Source of the DNA: Planctomycetaceae bacterium
GTDB lineage: Bacteria > Planctomycetota > Phycisphaerae > SM23-33
Length of the DNA stretch: 64,000 nt
NCBI GenBank assembly: GCA_039680605.1
Contig: JBDKTA010000054.1
Span: forward strand, 1 to 64,000
Direction: 5' to 3'
Position numbers and translations under genes: made by a program. The notes beneath the pieces are model-generated. The model saw only the letters and a list, made by a program, of their open reading frames with translations, was not told the origin of the DNA and made no database searches. Of the stretch, positions 39,177 to 47,785 are shown piece after piece. Numbering within the stretch: the stretch's first letter is position 1; every line of letters starts with the position of its first letter.

Positions 39177-40621
39177 GTTCGAATCCAACCATCCAACCAT
39201 CCAGCACCCGAGCCTATCCTGTCAGTCCCGATCGGCTGGCCAATGGGATGTGGTGGCAGAAGGCCTGGAGCCTGGTCAGCGGGTGCACGCCCGTCAGCGG
39301 CGCCTGCAAAAACTGCTGGGCGGCGTCCGAGAGCCACATGAGGGCCAAGAACCCCAACGCCAAGGTGGCCGCCCGCCACGCGGGAGTGACCAGCCCCGCC
39401 GGCGCCTTCAACGGCACGGTGCGGTTCAACGAGGAACTGTTGACCGCGCCGGTCAAGGAGAAGAAGCCCATCGTCTGGTCAGTGTGGACGGACCTCTTTC
39501 ACCCGGCCGTGCCCTTTGAGTTCCTGGACCGCGTCTGGGACGTCATGTGGTCGACGCCCCGGCATCGGTTTCTCGTGCTGACCAAGCGGCCCGAGCGGAT
39601 GCTGGAGTTCATTCGAGAGCGGGCCTATCGGCGGGCGTTCGGGCGGACCGATCTCGACCGGCCGGCCTTGGCGCTGTATGACTGCATTAGCTACGACGAT
39701 CTGGTGATGCGAAATCAGTGCGGATGGGTTGGCGAAGGTGATTGGACGTGCGATTGCCCGGCCAACAATGAGCACGGCCAGGAAGAATCCTGCTATGAAA
39801 GTAATTGCCCTATCGCCAACGAAGTCTATGACAGGCAAACGCTGGAGCGGATTGGCGTGGCTGCCGAGCGAGAGGACGACTTTAACGCCGACGGCGAGTT
39901 AAAGGATGGCAGCGGGTGGATGCAGTTGCTCACCCGGCCGAGGCACGCCTTCGCCTCCAACGTGGCCTTCGGGATCACGGCAGAAGATCAGGAGACCTAC
40001 GCTCAGAGGGTCCGGGTCTTTCGCCAGATGAGGGATGAATGCCCTCCCGAGACGGTGCTGTTTCTCAGCGCCGAGCCGCTTCTGGGACCCATTGACTTCC
40101 GCATTCCGTACTGGCCGGAAAGCGAGGAAGCCGTAACCTCGACCTGGAGCCCCCTGACCGACGTGCAGGAGTTCCAGCACGGCTCGACCATCGTCAAGAG
40201 GCCGTACCTCGACTGGGTGATCGCCGGCGGCGAGAGCGGCCGACGGGCCCGGCCGTCGCACCCGGATTGGTTCCGCAGCCTCCGCGATCAGTGCACCAAC
40301 GCGGGAGTGCCGTTCTTCTTCAAGCAATGGGGCGAGTGGCGACCGTTGGATGACCGCTTTTACTACACCCCCGCCATCGGCAGCGGAAACGCCCACTATA
40401 ACAGCGCCCTGAATCGCTTCATGCGCGAGCACAAGGCCTCCGAGTTGGTCGACGATCGGCCGGATGGTTGGCCTCACATGGCCGCCGGCATGTACGGGGC
40501 GATCGAGGACGGCGGCCTGGCGATTGGCAGAGTCGGCAAAAAGGCCGCCGGGCGGCTGCTCGACGGGCGGACCTGGGATGAAGTGCCCGAGGCGATCAAG
40601 GTGGAAGGGGGCGCCCAGTGA
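39173..40621 (+). CDS. Phage Gp37/Gp68-family (DUF5131) protein
   Basis: 482 residues. The N-terminal SLVSGCTPVSGACKNCWA carries the Cys cluster of DUF5131, a radical-SAM-related phage family. WSVWTDLFHPAVPFEFLD, FLVLTKRPERM, FLSAEPLLGPIDF, VIAGGESGRRARP and PFFFKQWGEW complete the family. A typical member is about 250 residues; this one has an acidic, Cys-containing insertion of about 100 residues after residue 145 and a C-terminal extension. The extreme N-terminus (SNPTIQPSS) comes from an aaccatccaaccatcc repeat. Function unsettled in the family. Confidence 0.8.
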   Translation: MSSNPTIQPSSTRAYPVSPDRLANGMWWQKAWSLVSGCTPVSGACKNCWAASESHMRAKNPNAKVAARHAGVTSPAGAFNGTVRFNEELLTAPVKEKKPIVWSVWTDLFHPAVPFEFLDRVWDVMWSTPRHRFLVLTKRPERMLEFIRERAYRRAFGRTDLDRPALALYDCISYDDLVMRNQCGWVGEGDWTCDCPANNEHGQEESCYESNCPIANEVYDRQTLERIGVAAEREDDFNADGELKDGSGWMQLLTRPRHAFASNVAFGITAEDQETYAQRVRVFRQMRDECPPETVLFLSAEPLLGPIDFRIPYWPESEEAVTSTWSPLTDVQEFQHGSTIVKRPYLDWVIAGGESGRRARPSHPDWFRSLRDQCTNAGVPFFFKQWGEWRPLDDRFYYTPAIGSGNAHYNSALNRFMREHKASELVDDRPDGWPHMAAGMYGAIEDGGLAIGRVGKKAAGRLLDGRTWDEVPEAIKVEGGAQ

Positions 40622-40923
40622 ATGCGCTGAAGGCCATGCAACTGGAAATTGAAGACATCGATTTCATCCGCCGCGACGAGGGCGTCGTGCTGTCTATCTT
40701 CTGCGACAACCCCGAACCCGGCGCAGACGGCCCCGGCTGCTCGGTCGAGGTCCTGGACGAATGGGGCGGCCGGTGGATCGAGCGTCGCTTCGACGGCGAC
40801 ACCTTTGCCCAGTCCCTCCACAGAGCCCGGATTGCCTGCCAAGAGAACCGCATGGACCGCCAGGCGAAGCAATTGGCCACAGAGACACAGAGACCACAGA
40901 GAAAGGCGGATGATAATGGGTAA
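40618..40923 (+). CDS. Prophage protein of unknown function, 101 residues
   Basis: GTG start at 40618 overlapping the upstream stop. A compact beta-rich core (QLEIEDIDFIRRDEGVVLSI, CSVEVLDEWGGRWIERRF) is followed by a helix. The last 15 residues (LATETQRPQRKADD) are encoded by the ccacagagacacagagacca dispersed repeat. Confidence 0.5.
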   Translation: MNALKAMQLEIEDIDFIRRDEGVVLSIFCDNPEPGADGPGCSVEVLDEWGGRWIERRFDGDTFAQSLHRARIACQENRMDRQAKQLATETQRPQRKADDNG

Positions 40924-41218
40924 CAGAATGGACGAAAGGTGCCTGACGCCGATTCGATACAAGCACTGCAACACCACGCTTGTGGCGGATGGGTGCAATG
41001 ATCTTCCGGTCTTCAACGACGGCCAGCAGTACCTTACGTGCTGGAAACTCTCTTGGCGACAGCTCATCGACGTGATCTTTCGACGACGGGTGTGGCTCTG
41101 CATCCTCGGCAGCTACCACCCTCCGGTCTGGGTTGCATCGCACGTGTTCTTTGTTGGACCCAAAGCATCCTCTGCGGACTCCGCGTCCTCTGCGGTGAAA
41201 GACCCGGTGCAGCCATGA
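40916..41218 (+). CDS. Prophage membrane-associated protein, 100 residues
   Basis: Starts at the ATG at 40916 (another in-frame ATG is at 40910). RMDERCLTPIRYKHCNTTLV, YLTCWKLSWRQLIDVIFRRR and VWLCILGSYHPPVWVASHVF form a pattern I know from small phage proteins with a conserved CWKLSWR and a hydrophobic strand. The final 15 residues (ASSADSASSAVKD) are again encoded by the ctctgcgg dispersed repeat. Unknown role. Confidence 0.6.
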   Translation: MGNRMDERCLTPIRYKHCNTTLVADGCNDLPVFNDGQQYLTCWKLSWRQLIDVIFRRRVWLCILGSYHPPVWVASHVFFVGPKASSADSASSAVKDPVQP

Positions 41219-41688
41219 GGAACATGAGCTTCTCTCTGACCGAGGCAGCCCTGATCGACGGCAGCAAGACCGTCACGCGCCGGCTGGGCTGGCAGAGCCT
41301 CCGCTGCGGCGACTATGTCCGCGCCGTGCGAAAGGCGATGGGCCTGAAAAAAGGCGAGAGGGTCTTTGCCCTGGCGGTGCTGCGAATCATCTCTGCCCGC
41401 CGTGAGCCGCTGAACCGGATCAACCGCCACGACGTCAAGCGCGAGGGGTTCCCCCAGATGAGCCCTGACGACTTCGTCGCCTTCTTCGTCGCCGAGATGC
41501 GCTGCCCCGTCGGCCAGGTCGTCACGCGCATCGAGTTCGAGATCTGCCGCTGCCGCACCTGCGGCCATTTCTCGCGCGAGTTCGCCGACTGCGGCAACTG
41601 CAGCGCCGGACCGCTGCCGTCAGACGTCGTAGAAACCAACTTCTGCAGCGACTGGTCCAAGCGCGTGGAGACGCCATGCCCAGCATAA
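41215..41688 (+). CDS. ASCH-domain-like prophage protein
   Basis: 157 residues; ATG at 41215 overlaps the upstream stop. SFSLTEAALIDGSKTVTRRL then GWQSLRCGDYVRAVRKAMGL and LKKGERVFALAVLRIISARR fit an ASCH/PUA-like RNA-binding fold, common in phages. The C-terminal part adds a zinc ribbon (CRCRTCGHF and CGNCS). Possible RNA or modified-base binding; not proven. Confidence 0.65.
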   Translation: MRNMSFSLTEAALIDGSKTVTRRLGWQSLRCGDYVRAVRKAMGLKKGERVFALAVLRIISARREPLNRINRHDVKREGFPQMSPDDFVAFFVAEMRCPVGQVVTRIEFEICRCRTCGHFSREFADCGNCSAGPLPSDVVETNFCSDWSKRVETPCPA

Positions 41689-42314
41689 TGGCCAACTGGA
41701 TGCTTGACGCGATCGAGCGGTGGGCGGAGGGCTACTGGCTCGTGCGCGAAACCGGCATCGTCGACGTCGAAGGACGCCTCGACGGGCTGCTCGTCCCAAC
41801 CAGTGGAGAGGCCCACTGCATGAAGCACCAGGGCGGCTGGTTCTGGGACCGCATCAGGTTGGTGGGCGTCGAGTGCAAATGCTCCAGGCCAGACTTCCTG
41901 AGAGGGCTGCGCGAGGGGCAGTTCCAGCGGTATGCCGCGTCGCTGTCAGGCCTCTACATCGCAACCAGCGTCGGCGTCTGCAGCCCATCGGAGATCCCAC
42001 CGGGGACCGGCCATCTCGAATACCGCAACACGACTGGAGGACCGCGCTGCGTCTGCCGCCGGCATCCGGTCTATCAAGACCGCTGCTGGACGGCGGATGT
42101 ACCGTGGCGCCTGCTGTTTGACTTGAGACAGAAGCAGATCCACGATCTTCGGGCCGAGCACGCCAGATACGACAAAGCCCTCGAAGCCATCACCAATGCC
42201 GCCAAGGGCATGGTCTTCAGGCCGTTGGGCAAGATCATCAACCACGTCAACGAACAGATGCGCAAGCCTCCGGCGGAGCCGGCAGACCTGCAGATGAAGG
42301 AGACGCAGCCGTGA
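41676..42314 (+). CDS. PD-(D/E)xK-type nuclease-like protein
   Basis: 212 residues. GRLDGLLVP (Asp36), VGVECKCSRPDFLRG (Glu66-x-Lys68) and a QFQRYAA helix (from Gln82) follow the PD-(D/E)xK nuclease arrangement, similar to MmcB-like repair proteins. It lies directly before rusA, so a DNA-processing role is plausible. Overlaps neighbours at both ends. Confidence 0.6.
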   Translation: MPSIMANWMLDAIERWAEGYWLVRETGIVDVEGRLDGLLVPTSGEAHCMKHQGGWFWDRIRLVGVECKCSRPDFLRGLREGQFQRYAASLSGLYIATSVGVCSPSEIPPGTGHLEYRNTTGGPRCVCRRHPVYQDRCWTADVPWRLLFDLRQKQIHDLRAEHARYDKALEAITNAAKGMVFRPLGKIINHVNEQMRKPPAEPADLQMKETQP

Positions 42315-42922
42315 CCACATTGTTGTTCACCGAACCTGTTGTGCAATCGCCCGAGCCTGCGGCCAGCCCTGCAGCGGAGCCCATCGTCCTGCGGATTGAA
42401 GGACTGCCCAAGGGCCAGCCGCGGCATAAGCCCTACGCCATGAAGATGGGCGACAAGTGGGTCGGCCGCGTCCACCCGGATCCCGGAGCAGGGGGAAAGA
42501 TCGACTCGTGGCGCGACTCGGTTACCCTGGCGGCCCAGAATAGCCCGCGGCGGCCGCTGGTGCCCCTGAGCGGGCCTATCCGCGTCGATCTGGTATTGCT
42601 GCTGCCCCGGCCCAAGGGCCACTACGGCGGCGGCAGAAACGCCCAGGTGCTCAAGGGCTCCGCGCCCGCCTGGTGCACCGCCAAGCCGGACCGCGACAAC
42701 GCCGAGAAACTCATCCTGGACGTTCTGACGAAGCTGCGGTACTGGCTCGACGATAAGCAGGTCTGCGCGGGCGAGGTCCGCAAGTATTACGCCAACGAGT
42801 ACCAGGGCCAGCGAAGCGGCGCCATCGTTCTGATCACGCCCCTGGACGAGGCCGGCGGCGAGGCCTTCAAGAACGCCTTCCTGCAGAAAATATCTGACGC
42901 AAACGCGGTCGAATCCGCTTGA
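42311..42922 (+). CDS. rusA: RusA-family Holliday junction resolvase
   Basis: 203 residues from GTG at 42311 with AAGGAG upstream. Resolves four-way DNA junctions during phage recombination. The RusA core has KGQPRHKPY, the acidic active site KPDRDNAEKLILD (Asp127, 129, 137 region) and WLDDKQVC (Asp147/148). A 25-residue Pro/Ala N-terminal extension is unusual. Works with Bet and the upstream nucleases. Confidence 0.88.
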   Translation: MTTLLFTEPVVQSPEPAASPAAEPIVLRIEGLPKGQPRHKPYAMKMGDKWVGRVHPDPGAGGKIDSWRDSVTLAAQNSPRRPLVPLSGPIRVDLVLLLPRPKGHYGGGRNAQVLKGSAPAWCTAKPDRDNAEKLILDVLTKLRYWLDDKQVCAGEVRKYYANEYQGQRSGAIVLITPLDEAGGEAFKNAFLQKISDANAVESA

Positions 42923-42955
42923 TCGTTCCGCGCCGTTGAGGCTGATGGAGCGCAC

Positions 42956-43969
42956 GTGAGCGAAGACGCCAACACAAGGATGCCGGACATGAGCCAAAAA
43001 CAAAAAGCCCTGTACATCACCGACTGGGAAAAGCACTACGAGACCAACTCCGATTGCGGCAGGTGGTTGCCCAAACAGAAAAAACGCGTCAAGCCCCATG
43101 AGTACATACGACTGTACGTCCTGGGGCCGTCCGGGGACAATATGGCCTATCAGGAGGTCGCCGACGCGGTCGCCGAAAAGTTCGGCGAGGACGCATGGAT
43201 CGTCGCCTGGGGGCTGTTCATCAAGCTTCTGGAGCTTGCAGGACGAAATAATTTCATGTACCGGGGCTATATTCTCGGAAAGAACCGTTCGCCGATTTCG
43301 CCGAGAATGCTGCAGATCATGACGTGTTTCACCGAATCGCAGATAAATCGCGGTATAGAAATACTTTGTGACAGCGTCTGTGGGTGGGTTCACTACCGCG
43401 ACGTGCCTGAGGAAAATACCCCTTCGGCGGATTCGGCGAATGGCCCCGACGCTGCGGCGGATTCGCCGCCCCTTCAAGAAGCGAAAGCGAAAGCGAAAGT
43501 AGAAGAGGAAGTTAAAGCGAAAGACGAAAGCGAACGGCAACCGGAAGAACCGCGTTCGCGTTCGCAAAAACCTTCGCCAGTCGCTCCGCTTCCATGTTCG
43601 CCTTCGCATTCGCAACCGCAGGCCGCGCTGCCCTTGCCGCACCAGTACGAGCCGACGCGGTTCGCCTTTGACATCTGCTCGACCGCCGGGGCCACGATGA
43701 CGGATTTCAACAAGCACACGCTTGCGAAGATCTGCCGGCTGCACGTCAACACCGGCCATCTCGGGCCCAGAGCCCGCGAGGACTGCATCGAGCAGGTCCG
43801 CGCTTTCAAGAGCGACCCGACAGCCAAGAACCCGCTGAGCCTGTTCATCAACTGGGTCCGACAGAAGGTCGAGGCCAACGGCTATGTCTGGGACAGGTGG
43901 ACAGACCGCAGGGACGCCGACACCGGCCAGAGAGCCTCCGGGAAAACCTTGGCGAGGGCACAGGCATGA
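42956..43969 (+). CDS. Replication-initiation-like prophage protein
   Basis: 337 residues from GTG at 42956 (an ATG at 42980 is possible). N-terminal 150 residues resemble a phage replication winged-helix (WEKHYETNSDC, AWGLFIKLLELAGRNN, FTESQINRGIEILCDS). A highly charged, repetitive linker (about 178-220; EAKAKAKVEEEVKAK) follows, then a C-terminal helical domain (FNKHTLAKICRLHV, NPLSLFINWVRQKV) like the DnaT/replisome-loading tails of such proteins. I infer a helper for loading the host helicase. Confidence 0.55.
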   Translation: MSEDANTRMPDMSQKQKALYITDWEKHYETNSDCGRWLPKQKKRVKPHEYIRLYVLGPSGDNMAYQEVADAVAEKFGEDAWIVAWGLFIKLLELAGRNNFMYRGYILGKNRSPISPRMLQIMTCFTESQINRGIEILCDSVCGWVHYRDVPEENTPSADSANGPDAAADSPPLQEAKAKAKVEEEVKAKDESERQPEEPRSRSQKPSPVAPLPCSPSHSQPQAALPLPHQYEPTRFAFDICSTAGATMTDFNKHTLAKICRLHVNTGHLGPRAREDCIEQVRAFKSDPTAKNPLSLFINWVRQKVEANGYVWDRWTDRRDADTGQRASGKTLARAQA

Positions 43970-44313
43970 ACACCGCCGCAAGGTGCAGAAACGGTCAAGA
44001 TTCGCTGTTTTGCGTCACGCGGACGCGGTTCGGCGAGACTTACCACGTGCCCGTCGAGCCCGGCGTCGTGCAGATCGAGCCTCACGTTGCCGACGCTGCC
44101 GACAAGGCCCGCCTGACCGATCAGAACGCCCGCGTGCTCGAGCGGCTCAGGCAGGGTCCGGCCACGGGCGTGGAGCTGGCGGCGATCTCGCTCAAGTACA
44201 CCAGCCGGGTCAGCGAAGTGCGGGCGTACCTGGCCAGGTGCGGCATGACGGTCGTCTGCCGGCGGCACCAGGGCGGCCAAAGCGTGTACCTGATCGAGAA
44301 GGCGTCGAAGTGA
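43966..44313 (+). CDS. Winged-helix prophage protein, 115 residues
   Basis: ATG at 43966 overlapping the upstream stop. The C-terminal half is a winged helix: QNARVLERLRQGPATGVEL, then AISLKYTSRVSEVRAYL and a GGQSVYLIE wing. Usually found next to replication genes in phages. DNA-binding role inferred. Confidence 0.65.
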   Translation: MNTAARCRNGQDSLFCVTRTRFGETYHVPVEPGVVQIEPHVADAADKARLTDQNARVLERLRQGPATGVELAAISLKYTSRVSEVRAYLARCGMTVVCRRHQGGQSVYLIEKASK

Positions 44314-44449
44314 AACCGGCGATGGGGCAAAACAAGGCGGCCAGCCGGATCACCGCCGGGTGCACCCGGGAAGGCGACGTACTGACCGCAAGGGAAGTTT
44401 AACACAGTCCGCCGGCGACTGCTGAAAAATTCGTAACAAGGAGCCACGG

Positions 44450-44749
44450 ATGGCTGCACATCAAAATCGCAACGAGCCCCAACCGCCCGTCTGCACCGTC
44501 TGCGGGGGCAAGATCGAACGCCCCAGCGCCTCATGCCCGGACGTGTGCTATGGCTGCTGGCTCGACAGCCTGGTGCCGGATGACTACTGGGTTGCCGAGT
44601 CGTATTCGTACAGTTCCTACGCCGGCCACCGCAACGCGACGCTGCGGCCGCCGACGGGGGTGGAGATCCTGGACGAGTCGCTCAAGCACCTGCCCCCGTC
44701 GATGCAGGCCGTTCCACGCGGAGCCCACCCGCCGCGGTACATGGCGTGA
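44450..44749 (+). CDS. Small zinc-ribbon prophage protein, 99 residues
   Basis: AAGGAG 9 nt before the ATG. CTVCGGKIERPSASCPDVCY and CW give a four-Cys cluster. A Tyr/Ser segment (ESYSYSSYAGHR) and a short C-terminal helix follow. Function unknown. Confidence 0.6.
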   Translation: MAAHQNRNEPQPPVCTVCGGKIERPSASCPDVCYGCWLDSLVPDDYWVAESYSYSSYAGHRNATLRPPTGVEILDESLKHLPPSMQAVPRGAHPPRYMA

Positions 44750-44831
44750 CGGCGCAAAAGACCCGCGAAATTATGCACCGGGATTATGCATGCCCGTGAC
44801 AGAGAAAAAAAACGCGACAGGGAGTGAACCG

Positions 44832-45242
44832 ATGGCATGGCCGAACCCGAATCAAGAGCTTGTGTGCTGCCTAAACTGCGGCAGGGACACGCGTAACAGA
44901 AACGGCATCTGCAGACGCTGCGAACCTGAGACATTCTCCGGTCACGGGAACCGGTCAGGTGACAACCCCCATATGTTAGAGGGGGACCATGCCCTGGTCG
45001 GTCGAATGACCCCTCGCGAGCGCCAGTGCTGGCAGCTTGCCGACGTGGAGCATCTCAGCCAGCGCCAGATAGCCAGCCGCCTTGGGATCAGCCAGCAGGC
45101 CGTCAGCAAGCACCTCAGAGCCGTGGACATGATTCTCAACGGCATCCGGCCCAACAAGCACAACGGAAAGATCCAGTTGACCCCGACAGACCCGGAGAAC
45201 CTCGACCAGCTGTCGCCATCGCAGATCCGGGCGGTGATGTGA
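44832..45242 (+). CDS. Zinc-ribbon plus sigma-region-4-like HTH protein
   Basis: 136 residues from the ATG at 44832, chosen for GGAG 7 nt upstream (the frame extends to an ATG at 44790). CCLNCGRDTRNRNGICRRCE is a zinc ribbon. MTPRERQCWQLADVEHLSQR and IASRLGISQQAVSKHLRAVD form an HTH like sigma-70 region 4 or LuxR. It sits at the end of the early block and may turn on late genes (inference). Confidence 0.65.
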   Translation: MAWPNPNQELVCCLNCGRDTRNRNGICRRCEPETFSGHGNRSGDNPHMLEGDHALVGRMTPRERQCWQLADVEHLSQRQIASRLGISQQAVSKHLRAVDMILNGIRPNKHNGKIQLTPTDPENLDQLSPSQIRAVM

Positions 45243-46225
45243 TGGCCTCGCTTGTACCCATGCGCCGCTTCGTCAAGGGCAGACGCGTCAAGTGCGTCGA
45301 CTTCACGGCCAGCGGCGACGCTGTGGCGGCCGAACTGGAGGCCCGTGGCTTCGTCGAGGAAGGCCGCCAGGCGGATCCCCATGCAACTCCGGGCGCAGTG
45401 ACTCCGGGCGCAGCGGCCAAAGCTCCGGGCGCAGACGGCGCCACGGGCGGTGTGAACCGATGGGTCTTTCCCGGCGGCAAGCCGGTGGATCCGCCGCCCG
45501 CGCCGATCGCCCGGCGGCCGCTGGTTGTCGTCACGGCCTGGTCAACGCGGGAACACGACATCGGCCCGATTATCGAGACGCACGCGGCCCTGCAGGGTGT
45601 CGACCGCTTCGTGTGGCTGGCAAACGGCGTCGACCGCCTGCGCTTTCGCCAGCTGGACCGCGCCTCGTCGCGGCTGCCGGTGACGCTGGCCCGCACCGCA
45701 CACACCCAATCCATCGCCCAGGCGTACAACCTGCTGCTGATCGAGGCCACCGCCGACGCCGTCGACGCGGACGTGCTTGTCATCCAGGATGACGTGATGG
45801 TCACGCCCGATCTGCCGGCGGCCCTGTCGGCGTCGCGATACGACCTGCCGGCGGCCTGGCATGACGACCGGCCGCGCCGCGGCTACGAGATCGGCGGCTA
45901 TCCGTACGTGGTGAACATGGCAGTCCTGATCCGCAGGCGGCTGTTCGACCGAATGGGTTTCTTCAACGAGCTCTTTGTCCGAGGCGTCGACGCCGAGTAC
46001 GGCGTGAGGGCCTCGGTCGCTGGCTTGTCCTGCGGGTTCATCGAGGCCCCGACCGTGCACCACGTAGGGCACATCACCACGCACGGCGACAACGGCTCGG
46101 TCCGGCAGCTGCACCGCCAGGCCCATCGGCTCATCGAGGCCCTGCTGGAGTGGGGCCGCATCGGCATGCGGGTCGAGTCGGCCTTCGTCCAACATCCGGA
46201 AACCTCGCCGCTGTTCAAGTTCTGA
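45242..46225 (+). CDS. GT2-like glycosyltransferase
   Basis: 327 residues. An N-terminal 100-residue region (head-decoration-like MRRFVKGRRVKCVDF and a TPGAVTPGAAAKAPGADG linker) precedes a GT-A fold: RRPLVVVTAWSTRE, then VLVIQDDVMV with an acidic metal motif, YDLPAAWHDD, GGYPYVVNMAVLIRRRLFD, NELFVRGVDAEYGVRA and a VHHVGHITTHG end. First gene of a three-gene sugar cassette (transferase, methyltransferase, transferase) just before the packaging genes. Donor and acceptor unknown. Confidence 0.7.
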   Translation: MASLVPMRRFVKGRRVKCVDFTASGDAVAAELEARGFVEEGRQADPHATPGAVTPGAAAKAPGADGATGGVNRWVFPGGKPVDPPPAPIARRPLVVVTAWSTREHDIGPIIETHAALQGVDRFVWLANGVDRLRFRQLDRASSRLPVTLARTAHTQSIAQAYNLLLIEATADAVDADVLVIQDDVMVTPDLPAALSASRYDLPAAWHDDRPRRGYEIGGYPYVVNMAVLIRRRLFDRMGFFNELFVRGVDAEYGVRASVAGLSCGFIEAPTVHHVGHITTHGDNGSVRQLHRQAHRLIEALLEWGRIGMRVESAFVQHPETSPLFKF

Positions 46226-46226
46226 C

Positions 46227-46808
46227 ATGAACGACATCACCGCCCTCTACGACGACCCGTTCTACTCCACGCGCGAGAGGTACCGCGCCGTCTACGACCA
46301 CTTCGCCGCCTGGCTGTTTGAGCGGTACGCCCCGTCGCGCGTGGTGGACATCGGCAGCGGCGCCGGGTACCTGCTGTCGGGCTTTGCCACCCGCGGCTGC
46401 ACCGTCCTGGGCGTCGAGGGCAGCGGCTCGGCGTTCCAGAACATCCCGGGCAACATTCCAACGCTGTACTTCGATCTTCGTAACGCCGATCGTCTGGCGG
46501 TGATGATCCAGCCGTACTGGGACCTGGCGGCCAGCGTCGAAGTCGTCGAGCATCTCGACGAGGCCTGCGAGGACGCCTTCTGCCGCCTGTTGGCGAGCCT
46601 GACGAGCAAGACGCTGTTCTTCACCGCCGCGCCGGCCGGCAAGCCGCCGCTGCACGTCAACTGCAAGCCCAAGGAATACTGGGTGGCCAAGATGGAAGGC
46701 CTCGGCCTGCGCTACCAGCGCGAGGCGGTCGACCAGTTCACCGCCGACTGCAGCGCCCACGGCTGTATCTGGGTGGTGCAGAACGCGATGATTTTCACGA
46801 GATACTGA
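46227..46808 (+). CDS. SAM-dependent methyltransferase (sugar-cassette type)
   Basis: 193 residues. Motif I is VVDIGSGAGYLLSGFA, with acidic motif LGVEGSGS, and ASVEVVEHLDEACED gives motif IV, as in FkbM/UbiE-like small-molecule methyltransferases. The loop FFTAAPAGKPPLHVN ends the fold. Flanked on both sides by glycosyltransferase-like genes with 1-nt spacing or overlap, so it probably methylates a sugar rather than DNA. That role is inference. Confidence 0.75.
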   Translation: MNDITALYDDPFYSTRERYRAVYDHFAAWLFERYAPSRVVDIGSGAGYLLSGFATRGCTVLGVEGSGSAFQNIPGNIPTLYFDLRNADRLAVMIQPYWDLAASVEVVEHLDEACEDAFCRLLASLTSKTLFFTAAPAGKPPLHVNCKPKEYWVAKMEGLGLRYQREAVDQFTADCSAHGCIWVVQNAMIFTRY

Positions 46809-47488
46809 TGGACTACGGCGCGGTCATCCTGGGCTGGAAGCGGCCTGAGAGCCTCAAGCGCACGGTCGATTCGGTCAAGGCCCAGCACCATCCGCCGGCA
46901 ACCATCGTCGTCTGGCACAACGCCCCGTCGTCGCAGGTCATCGAAGGCGTGGTGAACGTCGTGGCCGGCGAGAACTTCGGCTGCCCGGCTCGCCACGCGG
47001 TTGCGCTGCTGATGAGCGAAGAGGTCGTGGTCTTTGTCGACGACGATCTGGAACTGATCGACCAGTCCATCTGCGAGCGGCTGGCCTCGTCTGCGATTGC
47101 CGCCGGCGTCGGCGTCGTCGGCTGGCGCGGGCGAAACATCGCCCCCGACGGCCCGAGCCCGTACTCGATCATGCCCGAGACGCCCCCCGGCCCGGCCGAC
47201 GTGGTCAAGGGGCTGCTGCACGCGACGCGGCGGCAACTGCTGGCCGAGGCCTTCAGGACCGCCGCCGGATTAAGCCAGGACATCCGTCGCGAAGACGACA
47301 TCGTGCTGTCGGCCTCGATCACGATGCAGACGGGCCTGACGCACTGGGTCGACGACCTTCCGGCCCGCTCCGTGGCAGTCACGCGGGACGGCTGCGGCCT
47401 CGAGAACCGCAGCGACCACATGCAGCGGCGCGACGCGGCGGCCCAGGCGATGATCGCCCTGGGCTGGCGGCCGCCGTCCTGGGACTGA
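46808..47488 (+). CDS. GT-A-type glycosyltransferase
   Basis: 226 residues. ILGWKRPESLKRTVDSVKAQ is a GT2 start, VVFVDDDLELIDQSICERLA holds the DxD-type metal motif, and VKGLLHATRRQL, EDDIVLSASI and a Trp/Asp acceptor loop follow. It overlaps the methyltransferase stop (TGATG). Third member of the first sugar cassette. Confidence 0.75.
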   Translation: MDYGAVILGWKRPESLKRTVDSVKAQHHPPATIVVWHNAPSSQVIEGVVNVVAGENFGCPARHAVALLMSEEVVVFVDDDLELIDQSICERLASSAIAAGVGVVGWRGRNIAPDGPSPYSIMPETPPGPADVVKGLLHATRRQLLAEAFRTAAGLSQDIRREDDIVLSASITMQTGLTHWVDDLPARSVAVTRDGCGLENRSDHMQRRDAAAQAMIALGWRPPSWD

Positions 47489-47515
47489 GCCTCTGTTTGC
47501 GTAAGGGAGACCGTA

Positions 47516-47785
47516 GTGGGCAACGCCGACGCTTTGTTGCAGCCGATCGTGCAGTACGGGTTTGCCGGATTCTGCGCGGTGCTTCTGGGGATCGTGTTCT
47601 GGCTGGTCAAGCGGCTGCTGGCCGTGCTCGAGGCTACCAACGCGGTGATCGCCCGCAACAGCGAGGCCATCAGCGACCTGTCGTCGCTGACCAGCGATCT
47701 GCTCAAGCTCAACCGCTCTCTGCATGACAAGCTCATTTCCCGCCCGTGCATCGCCAAGGGCGAGCATGGCGCCAACTGCGGCTAA
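47516..47785 (+). CDS. Holin-like membrane protein
   Basis: 89 residues from GTG with GGGAG upstream. One strong N-terminal transmembrane helix (QYGFAGFCAVLLGIVFWLVK, about 13-32) is followed by a coiled-coil helix (LEATNAVIARNSEAISDLSS) and a short Cys-containing tail. The shape and position before the packaging genes suit a holin or membrane anchor. The frame continues 25 codons past the TAA in protein-like sequence. Confidence 0.5.
   Translation: MGNADALLQPIVQYGFAGFCAVLLGIVFWLVKRLLAVLEATNAVIARNSEAISDLSSLTSDLLKLNRSLHDKLISRPCIAKGEHGANCG

Noticed and set aside
42074-43981. 635-residue minus-strand frame
   Set aside because: Runs antisense across RusA and the replication-like gene, whose families are recognisable on the plus strand.
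44310-44402. 30-codon GTG-started ORF after the winged-helix gene
   Set aside because: Too short, no ribosome site, no recognisable pattern. It may be a chance frame.
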